From Symbiobacterium thermophilum IAM 14863 (GTDB lineage Bacteria > Bacillota > Sulfobacillia > Symbiobacteriales > Symbiobacteriaceae), in assembly GCF_000009905.1 (NCBI RefSeq), contig NC_006177.1, positions 2,418,001 through 2,482,000 of the forward strand: a stretch of 64,000 nucleotides of DNA, in the 5' to 3' direction. Shown here piece by piece: positions 34,958 to 43,243 of the stretch. Each line of letters begins with the position of its first letter. Positions within the stretch are counted from its first letter, which is position 1. Made by a program: the position numbers and the translations under genes. A model generated the notes under the pieces. That model did no database searches. It saw only the letters and a list, made by a program, of their open reading frames with translations, and was not told the DNA's origin.

Positions 34958-35429
34958 CGCTACCTCCGGCGAGCAGGTCCCGTTCGGGGTCTTCTGCGTT
35001 TGTCGCGGGCTGCTCGAACGCAACGGGTTCACCCCTTTCCTGACGTTCGGCCCTTCCCGGTTGGGGCGTCCCCCTGCCGGTACTATGGCCTTTGCTGACT
35101 TCTGCCGGTTCAGCTGCGTCTCCCGACGCAGGTTACCAGCGTTGCTGGCGTTCCCGGCAGACCTCCCCGGGTAAGGACGCTGACCTTCACCCCGCACCCG
35201 CCCCATCTACCGCACCGCCCTTTGGCAGCTTCGGGTTTTGCTGTGTTCGGCCAGCTCACCCGAGCGGCACAGCCTCCTATGGGGTTCGTGTTCCTCGGGT
35301 CGTGGCTTTGCCTCGGGCTTCCTTCAGATTCCGCCTCGCGACGGACACCCTTGCCTTTGGCTAACGGGCTGGTGCTGCCTCGCCCGTAGCGGACTTTCAC
35401 CGCCAAGTCAGCGCCCATGCCGGGCACAC
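34380..35429 (-). mobile_element. Group II intron, 5' part, inserted behind a terminator
   Basis: On the minus strand the sequence starts GTGTGCCCGGCATGGGCG at 35429 and continues with typical domain I text (GGTGAAAGTCC near 35380, CCGAAGCTGCCAAAGGGCGG near 35230). The reverse transcriptase gene follows. The intron is cut at about 34380 by the IS256-type element; domains V and VI are absent. It sits directly behind the A/T tract of the L25 terminator, the target type of bacterial class C introns. Confidence 0.75.
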
Positions 35430-35430
35430 C

Positions 35431-35467
35431 GAAAAACCGGGGCACTCCCGTCCAGGGGGTGCCCCGG
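35431..35467 (-). terminator. Terminator of the first L25 gene; intron target
   Basis: CCGGGGCAC (35437-35445) pairs with GTGCCCCGG (35459-35467), followed on the minus strand by TTTTTC. The group II intron begins 2 bp behind this T-run. Confidence 0.75.
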
Positions 35468-35483
35468 TACATTTCTATGCCGC

Positions 35484-36101
35484 TCACGCCGCCGGACCGG
35501 TGGAGCTCCCGGCTTCCGCTTCCGCTTCTGCCTCCTCGACGCCCCCGAAACCCAGGGTGCAGGAGAGGACGACGGTGTCGGGATCCTCCAGCACCTCGAC
35601 GCCGGGAGGAGCGGCAAGGCTGGCCACCGTCACGGGCCCGGGCTCGGTCACGCCGGAGATGTCCAGCGTAATCGCCTCCGGAATCTCCGTGGGCCGGCAC
35701 TTGATCTCCACCTCGGCCAGCTCGTGGGTCACGATCAGACCCCGGCGCTTCGCCTGCTCCTCCCCCACAACGGCGATGGGCACCGTAAGGGTGATGGTCC
35801 GGTGGATGTCGACTTGCAGGAAATCGACGTGTGTCACCTGAGCGGTCAGGACGTCCCGCTGAAGCTGTTTGATCACCACCTGCCGGGGATTGGCTTCCCC
35901 CTCCACGTGGGCGTTGATGAGATGCCCGCGGCCGTGCCGGTCGACCAACCGCTCCAGTTGGATGGTGGGAACGCTTATGGCCAGCGGCTCCACACCGGGA
36001 CCGTAGATGATACCCGGTACGAACCCGGCCTGCCGCAGCCGCCGGCTTGCCCGGGAACCGGTCTCCCGGGTTCTGGCCTCCAACTGCAACACTGCATTCA
36101 T
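35484..36101 (-). CDS. rplY: 50S ribosomal protein L25 / general stress protein Ctc, paralogue 1
   Basis: 205 residues from ATG at 36101 with AGGGGGGA upstream. The N-terminal 5S-rRNA-binding domain is clear: SRASRRLRQAGFVPGIIYG, then VVIKQLQRDVLTAQVTHVDF. The C-terminal TL5/Ctc beta domain (VPIAVVGEEQAKRRGLIVTHEL, EVEIKCRPTEIPEAI) is present, followed by a Glu/Ala tail. It binds 5S rRNA in the large subunit and is stress-linked in Bacillus. A second paralogue lies at 56945-57541; having two is unusual. The terminator is followed by a group II intron. Confidence 0.9.
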   Translation of the reverse strand: MNAVLQLEARTRETGSRASRRLRQAGFVPGIIYGPGVEPLAISVPTIQLERLVDRHGRGHLINAHVEGEANPRQVVIKQLQRDVLTAQVTHVDFLQVDIHRTITLTVPIAVVGEEQAKRRGLIVTHELAEVEIKCRPTEIPEAITLDISGVTEPGPVTVASLAAPPGVEVLEDPDTVVLSCTLGFGGVEEAEAEAEAGSSTGPAA

Positions 36102-36170
36102 CGACGATCCCCCCTGTCAAGAAAGTCTGGCAGGTGCTCCGGCCACCCGGAACACCCCCTATATATAAAA
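36102..36170 (-). promoter_or_regulatory. Promoter and leader hairpin of L25 paralogue 1
   Basis: On the minus strand GGTATTTTATATATAGG gives an AT-rich -10 region (TATATA at 36161-36166). It is followed by a stem of 10 bp (36133-36142 with 36147-36156, loop 4 nt) and then a strong ribosome binding site. The second L25 gene has the same arrangement. Confidence 0.55.
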
Positions 36171-36229
36171 TACCGCTTCCCGCAACACTCTGGGAAGCAT
36201 ATTCTCCCACCCCCAGCCACGGCCTATCC

Positions 36230-36579
36230 ATGAATCCGCCACCACGGTGCCGGGCTTCCTGTCGGGCCCGCCTCTTCATGGGCTCCATCTTCGCCTGCTC
36301 GGCCTCGCACCCGCGGTGGTTCTGGATGCTCCTCCTTACCAAGTCCGTTTGCCGGTTGAAGCCGTCGTCCAGGGCCCAGCTGATGCCCATACCCACTGCC
36401 GGCACGGCCACCGAGCCGGCGAGGCCGACGCCCGGGAAGGCAGCGCCCGCACCCCCGAAAATGCCCGTTCCGAATTGGAACATGTCGAGGGTCTTGCGAA
36501 CGCTCCGAGCCTGAGGTGGGCGAGGTTCACTCTCGATTGCAGGGCTTTGGTCAAGGCGTGCGGTAATTGACTCATTCAT
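36230..36579 (-). other. Possible small protein-coding remnant upstream of L25
   Basis: From ATG at 36579 the minus strand reads protein-like text with a Gly-rich central segment (FGTGIFGGAGAAFPGVGLAG) and a basic C-terminal stretch (MKRRARQEARHRGGG). It has no stop before the L25 promoter, so the gene, if real, is truncated or frameshifted. Support is weak. Confidence 0.3.
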
Positions 36580-36618
36580 TGGCCAGTCGTTCTTACACGG
36601 GGATCTGGGGGTATTCAG

Positions 36619-36885
36619 GTGAGCCAGTGGCTCTACCTGTTGCGGCCCGTCCGTCCGGAGATGGGCACCGACCCGACGCGTGCGGAAACCGATGCGGTAG
36701 ACCGGCACTTCCGGCGGTGGCAGGCCATGCTCGCCGACGGCCGGCTCATCCTGGCCGGCCGCGCGCAGGAGGGAAACGCCAGGGATGTGCTGCGACCGGG
36801 CTTCCCCGCAGCGGTGACCAGATGTTACAGTGGTCTTCGGAAACCGTGTTACGCGAATCCACCTCCGGGAGGTCCAGACGAATGA
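36619..36885 (+). CDS. YCII-related protein, C-terminally altered
   Basis: 88 residues from GTG at 36619. The first 50 residues match the YCII fold (MSQWLYLLRPVRPEM, FRRWQAMLADGRLILAGRA), with the pattern of a small single-domain enzyme-like protein. After GRAQEG the expected second half (a beta-alpha unit with a conserved Asp-Pro) is missing and unrelated residues follow, as after a frameshift. The stop overlaps the ATG of the next gene (ATGA), which may be chance or may couple the two. Confidence 0.55.
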   Translation: MSQWLYLLRPVRPEMGTDPTRAETDAVDRHFRRWQAMLADGRLILAGRAQEGNARDVLRPGFPAAVTRCYSGLRKPCYANPPPGGPDE

Positions 36886-38750
36886 CAAACCCGCCCAGCG
36901 CAGAAAAGGCGATCGCGTTGACCGCACAGGGGAGCGAACTCATGCAGCAGGGGAAGCTTGACGAAGCCATCGCCTGCTTCCGGCAAGCGTGGCAGGAGGC
37001 GGGGCTCGTGGCTGCCCTCAACAACTGGGCGACCGCCCTCTACTACCAGGACAAGCCGGCCGAAGCGCTCCAGGTGCTGGACCAATTGCAGGACCCCGCG
37101 CTGATCCACCCGTACCGCCACGCCCTGGCCAGCCGCTGTTATACCGCCCTGGGCGACCTGCAGCGGGCCCGGGAGTGCCTGCAGCGGGCGGTCCGCGACT
37201 TCGAGGCCGGCCGGTTCCGCCTCCGCGCGTTCGCTGGCACGGAGCAGGAGTGGATCCAGTACACGACGATCATCAAGGAAGCTGCTATGGAGCTGGGCGA
37301 TTACCGGCTCGTCCTGGACCTCCACAACCGCTGGCCCGGGCGGGAACTTGCCCGGGGCGCCTTCCTCGCGGGGGTGGCCGCCTTCAACCTGGGCAAGTAC
37401 AGGCAGGCCATCCGCATCTGGGAGCGGGTGCGCGACCCCGCCTGGGTCGGCCCTCTGTCGGGGTACGTCCTCGTCGCGCAGTGGACGGACAGGGGCGTGA
37501 TCCCGCGGTTCCAGCTGGACAGCGACCCCCCTGACGCCGAGTTGCTGCGGAACCTGACGCCCGAGCAGGCCGAGAAGCTGCCGGTGGAAGGCTCGCTCCG
37601 CCTGTACATGCTGGCGACGGTGTTCGCCATGGCCGATGAGGAACCGGACGAAGAGGTCACGCTCGTGGCGGAGATCATCCGCCGCACCGGCGACTGGGGG
37701 ATGGACCTCGGCCGGCGGATCCTGGAGAGCGCCTCCCTGCCCATCGGCCTCAAGTTCGGCGCGGCCCGTGCGCTGGTGGAGGCGGGCGTGTTCGAGCCGG
37801 GCCAGCCCATCCCGGTGGTGCACCAGGGCCGCCGGACGGAGATTGTCGTGCAGATGAAGCAGGTGCCCGACGGGCCCATTCCGGAGCTGGAGGACGCCGT
37901 GGCCGAGGCGCGCCGCCTGTGGCGGGAGGGAAAGCGGGAGGCCGCCATGAAGCGAGTGGTCGAACTGCGCGAGGGGCCGGTCCTCTATCCCCCCGCCGCG
38001 GTGCTGGAGGCGGATTTCCTCCGGGAACAGGGGAAGCTGGATGAGGCGCTGGTGCTCCTGGGGATGCTGCATGATCTCATGCCGGAGCAGCCCGCGGTGC
38101 TGTTCCGGTTGGCCCTGATCCACCTGGACATGGGCGAAATCGAGGCGGCCCGCCGGTTCGCCGATGAGATCGATGCCAGCCGCTTGTCCCCCGACTTCCT
38201 ATGGGACCTCGAACGCCTGAAGGCTGCGATCCGGGCGGAAGTAGAGGGCGACCACGGCTTTATCGAAGACCACCAGGCCTACATCGCGGCGTTCATGGAC
38301 GCCATGCGGGAGGAGCAGGACGAGCGTCCCATCCGCCTCGATGTCAAGCTGGCCACCGCCCTGCGGCGCATCCCGGTCCCCTGGCTGAACGCGGCCGCAC
38401 AGCGCTTCGCGATCGAGCCCCAGCGCCGCCGCCCCGAACGGGAGAAGGTCCTGGCCGCGGCGATGCTGGATGCCGACCGGCTGCAGGCTGTGCTGGCGGA
38501 CGAACCGCCTGCGGTGCGGGAAGCCCTCAGCTTCGTTCTGGCGGAGGGCGGCTGGGTGAAGCTGCACCGGCTGACCCGCCGGTTCGGCGACCAGACCGGC
38601 GACGGCTTCTATTGGGAAGACAAGCCGCCCGCCTCCACCATCGGACGGTTGCGGGCGCTCGGCATCCTGCACGTGGGCCGGGCCCAGGTGGATGGGCGCA
38701 ACCATAAGGTCGCGGTGGTCCCGGTCGAGCTGCGGCCGCTGCTCCAGTGA
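36882..38750 (+). CDS. Large TPR-repeat protein
   Basis: 622 residues from ATG at 36882 with GGGAGGT 9 nt upstream. TPR units are visible near the N-terminus (ALTAQGSELMQQGKLDEAIA, AALNNWATALYYQDKPAEAL, ALASRCYTALGDLQRARECL) and again near residues 370-430 (EADFLREQGKLDEALVLLGM). The last 70 residues (WVKLHRLTRRFGDQTGD, TIGRLRALGILHVG) look like a small winged-helix domain. No signal peptide, so cytoplasmic. Role as a scaffold or regulator is inference. A strong terminator follows at once. Confidence 0.8.
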   Translation: MTNPPSAEKAIALTAQGSELMQQGKLDEAIACFRQAWQEAGLVAALNNWATALYYQDKPAEALQVLDQLQDPALIHPYRHALASRCYTALGDLQRARECLQRAVRDFEAGRFRLRAFAGTEQEWIQYTTIIKEAAMELGDYRLVLDLHNRWPGRELARGAFLAGVAAFNLGKYRQAIRIWERVRDPAWVGPLSGYVLVAQWTDRGVIPRFQLDSDPPDAELLRNLTPEQAEKLPVEGSLRLYMLATVFAMADEEPDEEVTLVAEIIRRTGDWGMDLGRRILESASLPIGLKFGAARALVEAGVFEPGQPIPVVHQGRRTEIVVQMKQVPDGPIPELEDAVAEARRLWREGKREAAMKRVVELREGPVLYPPAAVLEADFLREQGKLDEALVLLGMLHDLMPEQPAVLFRLALIHLDMGEIEAARRFADEIDASRLSPDFLWDLERLKAAIRAEVEGDHGFIEDHQAYIAAFMDAMREEQDERPIRLDVKLATALRRIPVPWLNAAAQRFAIEPQRRRPEREKVLAAAMLDADRLQAVLADEPPAVREALSFVLAEGGWVKLHRLTRRFGDQTGDGFYWEDKPPASTIGRLRALGILHVGRAQVDGRNHKVAVVPVELRPLLQ

Positions 38751-38755
38751 GGAAA

Positions 38756-38791
38756 GGACCCGCACCCCATCGGGGAGTGCGGGTCCCTTTG
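38756..38791 (+). terminator. Terminator of the TPR gene
   Basis: GGACCCGCAC (38756-38765) pairs perfectly with GTGCGGGTCC (38777-38786), followed by CTTTGCT. Confidence 0.75.
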
Positions 38792-38869
38792 CTCGTGCAG
38801 GTGGATCCTGTATTCGATCAGAAGTCTGGCGTGCGTGGAGACCGTTCTGACGTGCATGTAGGCTCTGCA

Positions 38870-39005
38870 ACCGTGTATGCAGGTCCTGCACCTGGTCAGG
38901 CAGCTCCTATACCTGGTCATGTACGCCTTGCACCTGGTCATGCAGGTCCTGAAGCCATGCACGTACGGTCCTGTGTCCAGGCGTGCAAGGTGTCCATCCA
39001 TACGT
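38870..39005. repeat. Degenerate 21-bp tandem repeats
   Basis: About six units of 21 bp, consensus near GTCCTGCACCTGGTCATGCA, run through 38870-39005. Because 21 is seven codons, every frame reads a heptad: for example APGQAAP/IPGHVRL/APGHAGP on the plus strand, and an LHTRLQS/LHARQNG pattern on the minus strand. No start or family fits, so this is most likely the remains of a coiled-coil gene or a minisatellite. Confidence 0.6.
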
Positions 39006-39066
39006 GAGGGCCAATGTGGGGCCCGGCAAGGCCTGGGACGGGGCACCTTGGTCTGGTGTCCCGCGT

Positions 39067-41589
39067 TCAGTCCGTGATGGCCCCGCCCTCCGCGCCGCCG
39101 CTCTCGCCCGGCTTCACCTGCAGCACCTCCACCCTCCGGATCACCCGGTTGTTCTCCGGCCGGGTATCGGCGGGGTAGTCGATCTCGGCGATGATCTCCC
39201 ACGCACCTACGCTCAGCCCCGGGATCGTCCCCGGCTTCAGGCTGCAGCAGGGCACCTTGTCAATCGTCACCATCTGCCACACGTCCGGGGGCGGTGATGC
39301 GCCCCCCGTAGGCCGCGCCCACAGCCGGAGCGGCACCCGGATCTCGCCCTGACCCAGGTTGTTCTGATACCCCAGGTAGATCCCGACCTCGAACGGCCGG
39401 CCTGCCTCGGCCACCTCCGGCACCGCCAGCTCCGCCAGCCACGGGTCATCGATGATCGCTTTCCCGCCTCCACCCTCCTCGCCCGGACGCTCAGGCTCGT
39501 CGGGCGGCTGCGGGTTGCGGTACGGCACGATCAGCACGTTGTTGGCCAGGCCGCCCTCCGGCCCCGGCTCCCCCTCCCGCTCCACCACCTCGGCCACCGC
39601 ACCGGCGCAGCTCTTCTCGGCCGCAAGCCCCAGCGCCGCCGCGAGGCCCCGGGCGGCCGCCACCTTCGGGTTTGCCGTGTGCGGCGCGCTGAGGGCGTAC
39701 ACGGAGGGCAGGTCGATGATGCCCACGATCTGCCCCTCCGCCGGGTCGGTCTCTGTCAGGGCGACGGTGAGCGGTACCGAGTGGGGCTGCTGCGGCGCCA
39801 GGTCGCCGGGCAGCGGCGCCGTCCCCAGGAACCGCACCAGCTTGCCGTTCTCGTCGGTGAGGAACCACTCGACGGACAGCGGGCCCGGGCAGAGCGCGGC
39901 CAGGGTCCGGGCCGTCAGCTCCAGCTGCAGCCGGGGCTGCAGGGCGACTGTCTTGCCCGGCTCCAGCTCCAGGGGCCCCGGTTCATCCAGCCACCGCAGG
40001 TCGTAGGCCTCGCCGGCCCGGTAGGCCACCAGCCGGCCGGAGGTCCCGGAAGCGTCGGTGTAGTTGACGCCGACGAGCAGCAGGCCGTGGGCGAAGGCCG
40101 GATCGACGCCGACGCCTGAGACCTGGGAGAAGTTGTACGGGCCGGTGTTCGGTTGCTCGTCGCCCTTCAGCAGGAACAGCCGGTCCGTGGGCGCCCGCCC
40201 TTCCGGCTGGATGAGCGCGGGCCGCCCGTCGCCGCCCATCGGCTGGCCGGTGTCCAGGGCGTAGCTGTAGATGTGGCCGTTCACGTCGCCGAAGATGAGT
40301 GCGCCCCGGCTGGTCAGGGCCAGCGGTGCGGTGTTGAGGGAGGCCATCCGCTCGCCCAGCCGGTCCACCGGGCCGAACTTGCGGTACCACTTCAGTTCGC
40401 CGCCGGGGCCCAGGGCGACGACGGCGCCGTCGCTGCCGGTCGGGCCGTCCCGGAGGCCCGCGCCGGTGTCGGTGTAGTTGCGGAGGGTGACGTAGAGGTG
40501 GGTCTTGGGGCCGTCCGGGGTTTGTCGGACCTCGACCGCGGGTTCGGTGTTGGTGAAGGCGTTCCTGGCGCCGATGAGGGCGGGGAGGGAAATGGAGTGG
40601 CCGGACCAACCCTCGGGTTCTCGGCCCTTGGCCAGCGACGCGCCCCACAGGTACCCGCGAGTGTCCAGCCAGTACGCGTTGGTTCCGTCAGCAGTGAAGT
40701 TGCCGGCAAAGCCGGCGGGACCATCAACCGTCCAGACGAGGTAGGGGCGGTAGCCGTTGTCCCGGTCGAGCGCCAGTCGCACGGCTCGTCCGCCCTCGAA
40801 GCCATCGGTACCGATGACGAAACTGGGGTTCTCACCATGGGGAGGCGCCGCCACCGCCGACGGGGTGACAAAGCCGCCGAACCCTCCTTCAACCTGCTTG
40901 GTCGTGGCCGCCTCGTAGACCTGTCGATGAACGGAGCCGACCAGCTGATCCAGACCCTGGACCACCCAGACCTTCCCATGGGCTCGGGGGCACAGGGGTC
41001 GCCCTTCTGGCCGGTTCTCCTCTCCGGGGAAGTTGGGACGATCTGCCACCACCACGATGTCTCGCCCGCGATCGTGGATGACCAGCGGGGAGCCGATGAT
41101 GGGGCAGCCCAGCTCGAGTTCAGCAGGTTGAGCCCATCCCTCCCTGGTGTGATAGGCCCAAAGCCAGCCGTAGCCGGTGCCAAAATACAAGATACCAGTC
41201 TCTGGGCTATAGGTGGGACTCGACTGCGGTGCAATGAATGGGCCGTCTGGCACCCGATTGAAAGGTATTTTGAGCTTCGAAACCGGCTCACGAACCGCAG
41301 AAGCCTCCGCTCCAGGCGGTTGGACTTCGCTAAGGTCCAACACCCAGAGGTAGTCGCCTGCCAGATGATAGAGGACGCCATCCACGACTACCGGTTGCGT
41401 GGCACTTTCGCCTAGCGGCTGAGTCTCCCAGTAAGACCTCAACTCAACCAGACCATGAGGATCGGTTTCAACTGACATGCGTTGTGGTGAGCCGCCCTTG
41501 GTGGTCCAGTTGCCGGCGAGCGCATCAGAGGCAGGCGAAAGGGCGAGCGCACAGCTTATAACACCCGCTATCCACCATGGCCATCTCAT
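39067..41589 (-). CDS. Secreted beta-propeller (PQQ/WD40-like) protein, complete paralogue
   Basis: 840 residues. A signal peptide (WIAGVISCALALSPASDALA) is followed by propeller blades up to about residue 480 (SPETGILYFGTGYGWLWAYH, IGTDGFEGGRAVRLALDRD, GALIFGDVNGHIYSYALD). After about residue 530 come beta domains (EPGKTVALQPRLQLELTA) and a C-terminal CARDB-like part (FEVGIYLGYQNNLGQGEIRV) with a Gly/Glu-rich linker and two adjacent cysteines (PCCS). It runs 15 bp behind the stalk-domain gene. It is the complete version of the gene cut by the left edge; substrate unknown. Confidence 0.8.
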   Translation of the reverse strand: MRWPWWIAGVISCALALSPASDALAGNWTTKGGSPQRMSVETDPHGLVELRSYWETQPLGESATQPVVVDGVLYHLAGDYLWVLDLSEVQPPGAEASAVREPVSKLKIPFNRVPDGPFIAPQSSPTYSPETGILYFGTGYGWLWAYHTREGWAQPAELELGCPIIGSPLVIHDRGRDIVVVADRPNFPGEENRPEGRPLCPRAHGKVWVVQGLDQLVGSVHRQVYEAATTKQVEGGFGGFVTPSAVAAPPHGENPSFVIGTDGFEGGRAVRLALDRDNGYRPYLVWTVDGPAGFAGNFTADGTNAYWLDTRGYLWGASLAKGREPEGWSGHSISLPALIGARNAFTNTEPAVEVRQTPDGPKTHLYVTLRNYTDTGAGLRDGPTGSDGAVVALGPGGELKWYRKFGPVDRLGERMASLNTAPLALTSRGALIFGDVNGHIYSYALDTGQPMGGDGRPALIQPEGRAPTDRLFLLKGDEQPNTGPYNFSQVSGVGVDPAFAHGLLLVGVNYTDASGTSGRLVAYRAGEAYDLRWLDEPGPLELEPGKTVALQPRLQLELTARTLAALCPGPLSVEWFLTDENGKLVRFLGTAPLPGDLAPQQPHSVPLTVALTETDPAEGQIVGIIDLPSVYALSAPHTANPKVAAARGLAAALGLAAEKSCAGAVAEVVEREGEPGPEGGLANNVLIVPYRNPQPPDEPERPGEEGGGGKAIIDDPWLAELAVPEVAEAGRPFEVGIYLGYQNNLGQGEIRVPLRLWARPTGGASPPPDVWQMVTIDKVPCCSLKPGTIPGLSVGAWEIIAEIDYPADTRPENNRVIRRVEVLQVKPGESGGAEGGAITD

Positions 41590-41604
41590 GAACCGCCCCC
41601 CCTT

Positions 41605-42780
41605 TCAGTACCGGACAGCCCTGTTCTCCAGGTACCAGCTCGGGTATTCATACAGGGGGAAGAACGGCGTGAAGATGTGAACCTGATAAGTGCCCGACAT
41701 GGTGCCATCGTCCAAGCGGAAAATGGGTTCAGCGCCCACCCAGTAGACCTTCGCGCCCATCTGCTCGGCAATAAACCGAACGGGTACCATGGTTCGGTCG
41801 TTCCGGATCACGGGCGGCGCATCCAATGGTACCTCCCGGCCGTCAACCAGCGCAACCGGGTGGTCGATCGTCAATATGATCGTGCGTTCAGGGGTACTGA
41901 CGGTCCGTTCCTCAAACGCAAAGCGGTGGCCGTTGGGAAGGTACTCCTCGGGGTCGAACAGGTCGGGATAATCGAAACCCGGTGCGGGGACTACCTTCGG
42001 GACCTCCCGAGTGATGGCAGGGAAATTAATCGTCACGCGTCGGCCATCCGGATCCCACGACACTTCGGCCCCCATCATCTCACTAACAAACCTGATGGGC
42101 ACACGCACTCGGTTGACCGTCGTATCCAGGTAAGCCGGCACGTCAAAGCGTTTCGCGGCATCGCCTTGGTTGAGATAGATGTAGATATAATCGGGGTTTC
42201 CGTTGCTTTCGCTGCCGTCATCCCGCCCGAGCCCGGGGTGCGACTTGTCCACCCAATACAGGTACTCTGCACGACGTCCCTCAGCCAGCTTCTCTTCTTC
42301 ACTGAGTTCCCGCGTCTCGGTAATCGATTGGATGGGCTCATACCGACACGGTTTCCAGTACAGCCGTGACCAGCCGAAGGATCGACCAAACTCCCGTGTA
42401 ATCAGCTGCGTATCCGGGACCGGGTAGGCGTACACGTGCAGCGTGGTGCCGCACCCCATCTTGTCTTCCCGCCAGAACCAGGGGTACTCGTTCGTCCAGG
42501 ATGGCAGCGGATCCCACACCCACCAGTCGTAACGGTCATACAGATCTGGATGCTCCCGGAGGATTTGCTCCACCTCTGCCCGCATCCGCTCCGACATCCC
42601 CTCCGGAGGCGGCGGGGGCGTCCACCCCTCCGGCCAGCCCGGGCCGGGCTCGTAGTTCTCCGCCGGGTACTCCGCCACCTCCGGCGTCAGTTCCTCCTCG
42701 GCGCCCGCCCCCACGGGCGCCGATAGTAGCGCCGCCAGCACCAACACCGCCAAAGAACGACGCACATGTCCCCTTCGCAT
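41605..42780 (-). CDS. Secreted protein with two copper-amine-oxidase N-terminal domains, paralogue 2
   Basis: 391 residues from ATG at 42780 (GGGGGAG 13 nt upstream). The signal peptide is RSLAVLVLAALLSAPVGAGA. The first 90 residues of the mature protein are nearly identical to the gene at 2076-3260, including the EVAEYPAENYEPGPGWPEGW segment and a W/P-rich block. Two stalk domains follow (VNRVRVPIRFVSEMMGAEV; VIRNDRTMVPVRFIAEQMG). The order and the upstream hairpin are the same as in the first copy, so this is a segmental duplication. Confidence 0.8.
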   Translation of the reverse strand: MRRGHVRRSLAVLVLAALLSAPVGAGAEEELTPEVAEYPAENYEPGPGWPEGWTPPPPPEGMSERMRAEVEQILREHPDLYDRYDWWVWDPLPSWTNEYPWFWREDKMGCGTTLHVYAYPVPDTQLITREFGRSFGWSRLYWKPCRYEPIQSITETRELSEEEKLAEGRRAEYLYWVDKSHPGLGRDDGSESNGNPDYIYIYLNQGDAAKRFDVPAYLDTTVNRVRVPIRFVSEMMGAEVSWDPDGRRVTINFPAITREVPKVVPAPGFDYPDLFDPEEYLPNGHRFAFEERTVSTPERTIILTIDHPVALVDGREVPLDAPPVIRNDRTMVPVRFIAEQMGAKVYWVGAEPIFRLDDGTMSGTYQVHIFTPFFPLYEYPSWYLENRAVRY

Positions 42781-42825
42781 TGCCGCAAACGCTCCCCCAC
42801 ACAGTGCTTCTCACATACCCAATAC

Positions 42826-42855
42826 GAAAAGCCCCGGGAGCAGGTTCTGCCCGGG
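42826..42855 (-). terminator. Hairpin upstream of the second stalk-domain gene
   Basis: CCCGGG (42833-42838) pairs with CCCGGG (42850-42855), with GGGGCTTTTCG on the minus strand. It corresponds to the stronger terminator at 3305-3335 and marks the end of the duplicated block. Confidence 0.55.
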
Positions 42856-42968
42856 ATGAGCGTCACGCGATCTCACCTGCCAAGGAAAACGCCCCGTATC
42901 GCCACTATTGCCAAAATCCCGGCTCCTCAGTATACTATACCCCGTACCGTAATTTCGCGGGGAGTGAT

Positions 42969-43134
42969 GCGTATGCGGGGTTGGACCTGGTGGCAGGGCG
43001 GCATCGCGCTCGGCCTCCTCTCCACCTTCGCGATGGTGCTCCTGAAGCCGATGGGCGTCTCGACCCCTTCCCGTCCAGCTTGGGCATCATGCTGAAACCG
43101 CTGTTCCCGGGCTTCGTGGAGGGGAACGTGTGTT
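42969..43134 (+). pseudogene. YeeE/YedE-type transporter, N-terminal fragment
   Basis: The plus strand reads RGWTWWQGGIALGLLSTFA, MVLLKPMGVST, then after a small deletion in another frame GIMLKPLFPGFVEG. This matches the start of the YeeE gene at 59405-59938. Frameshift and the IS21 insertion at 43135 make it a pseudogene. Confidence 0.75.
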
Positions 43135-43243
43135 TGATAACCTAAAAGGGAGCCATTTGGGGGCCATTTGATCACGTAAAAGTGAGCCACCTCAATCTTC
43201 CAAACCTGTAAACTGGGATGTACCGCATTTCCAGTTTGCAGGG

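Noticed and set aside
35110-36927. 605-residue minus-strand open frame across the intron, L25 and YCII regions
   Set aside because: It crosses several independent genes and a terminator in a different frame and has no consistent protein character; high GC makes such frames common. Only a short piece (36230-36579) looks protein-like and is listed with low confidence.
38747-39066. Coding gene in the 21-bp repeat region
   Set aside because: Frames exist on both strands because the period is seven codons, but none has a ribosome binding site or a consistent family pattern.
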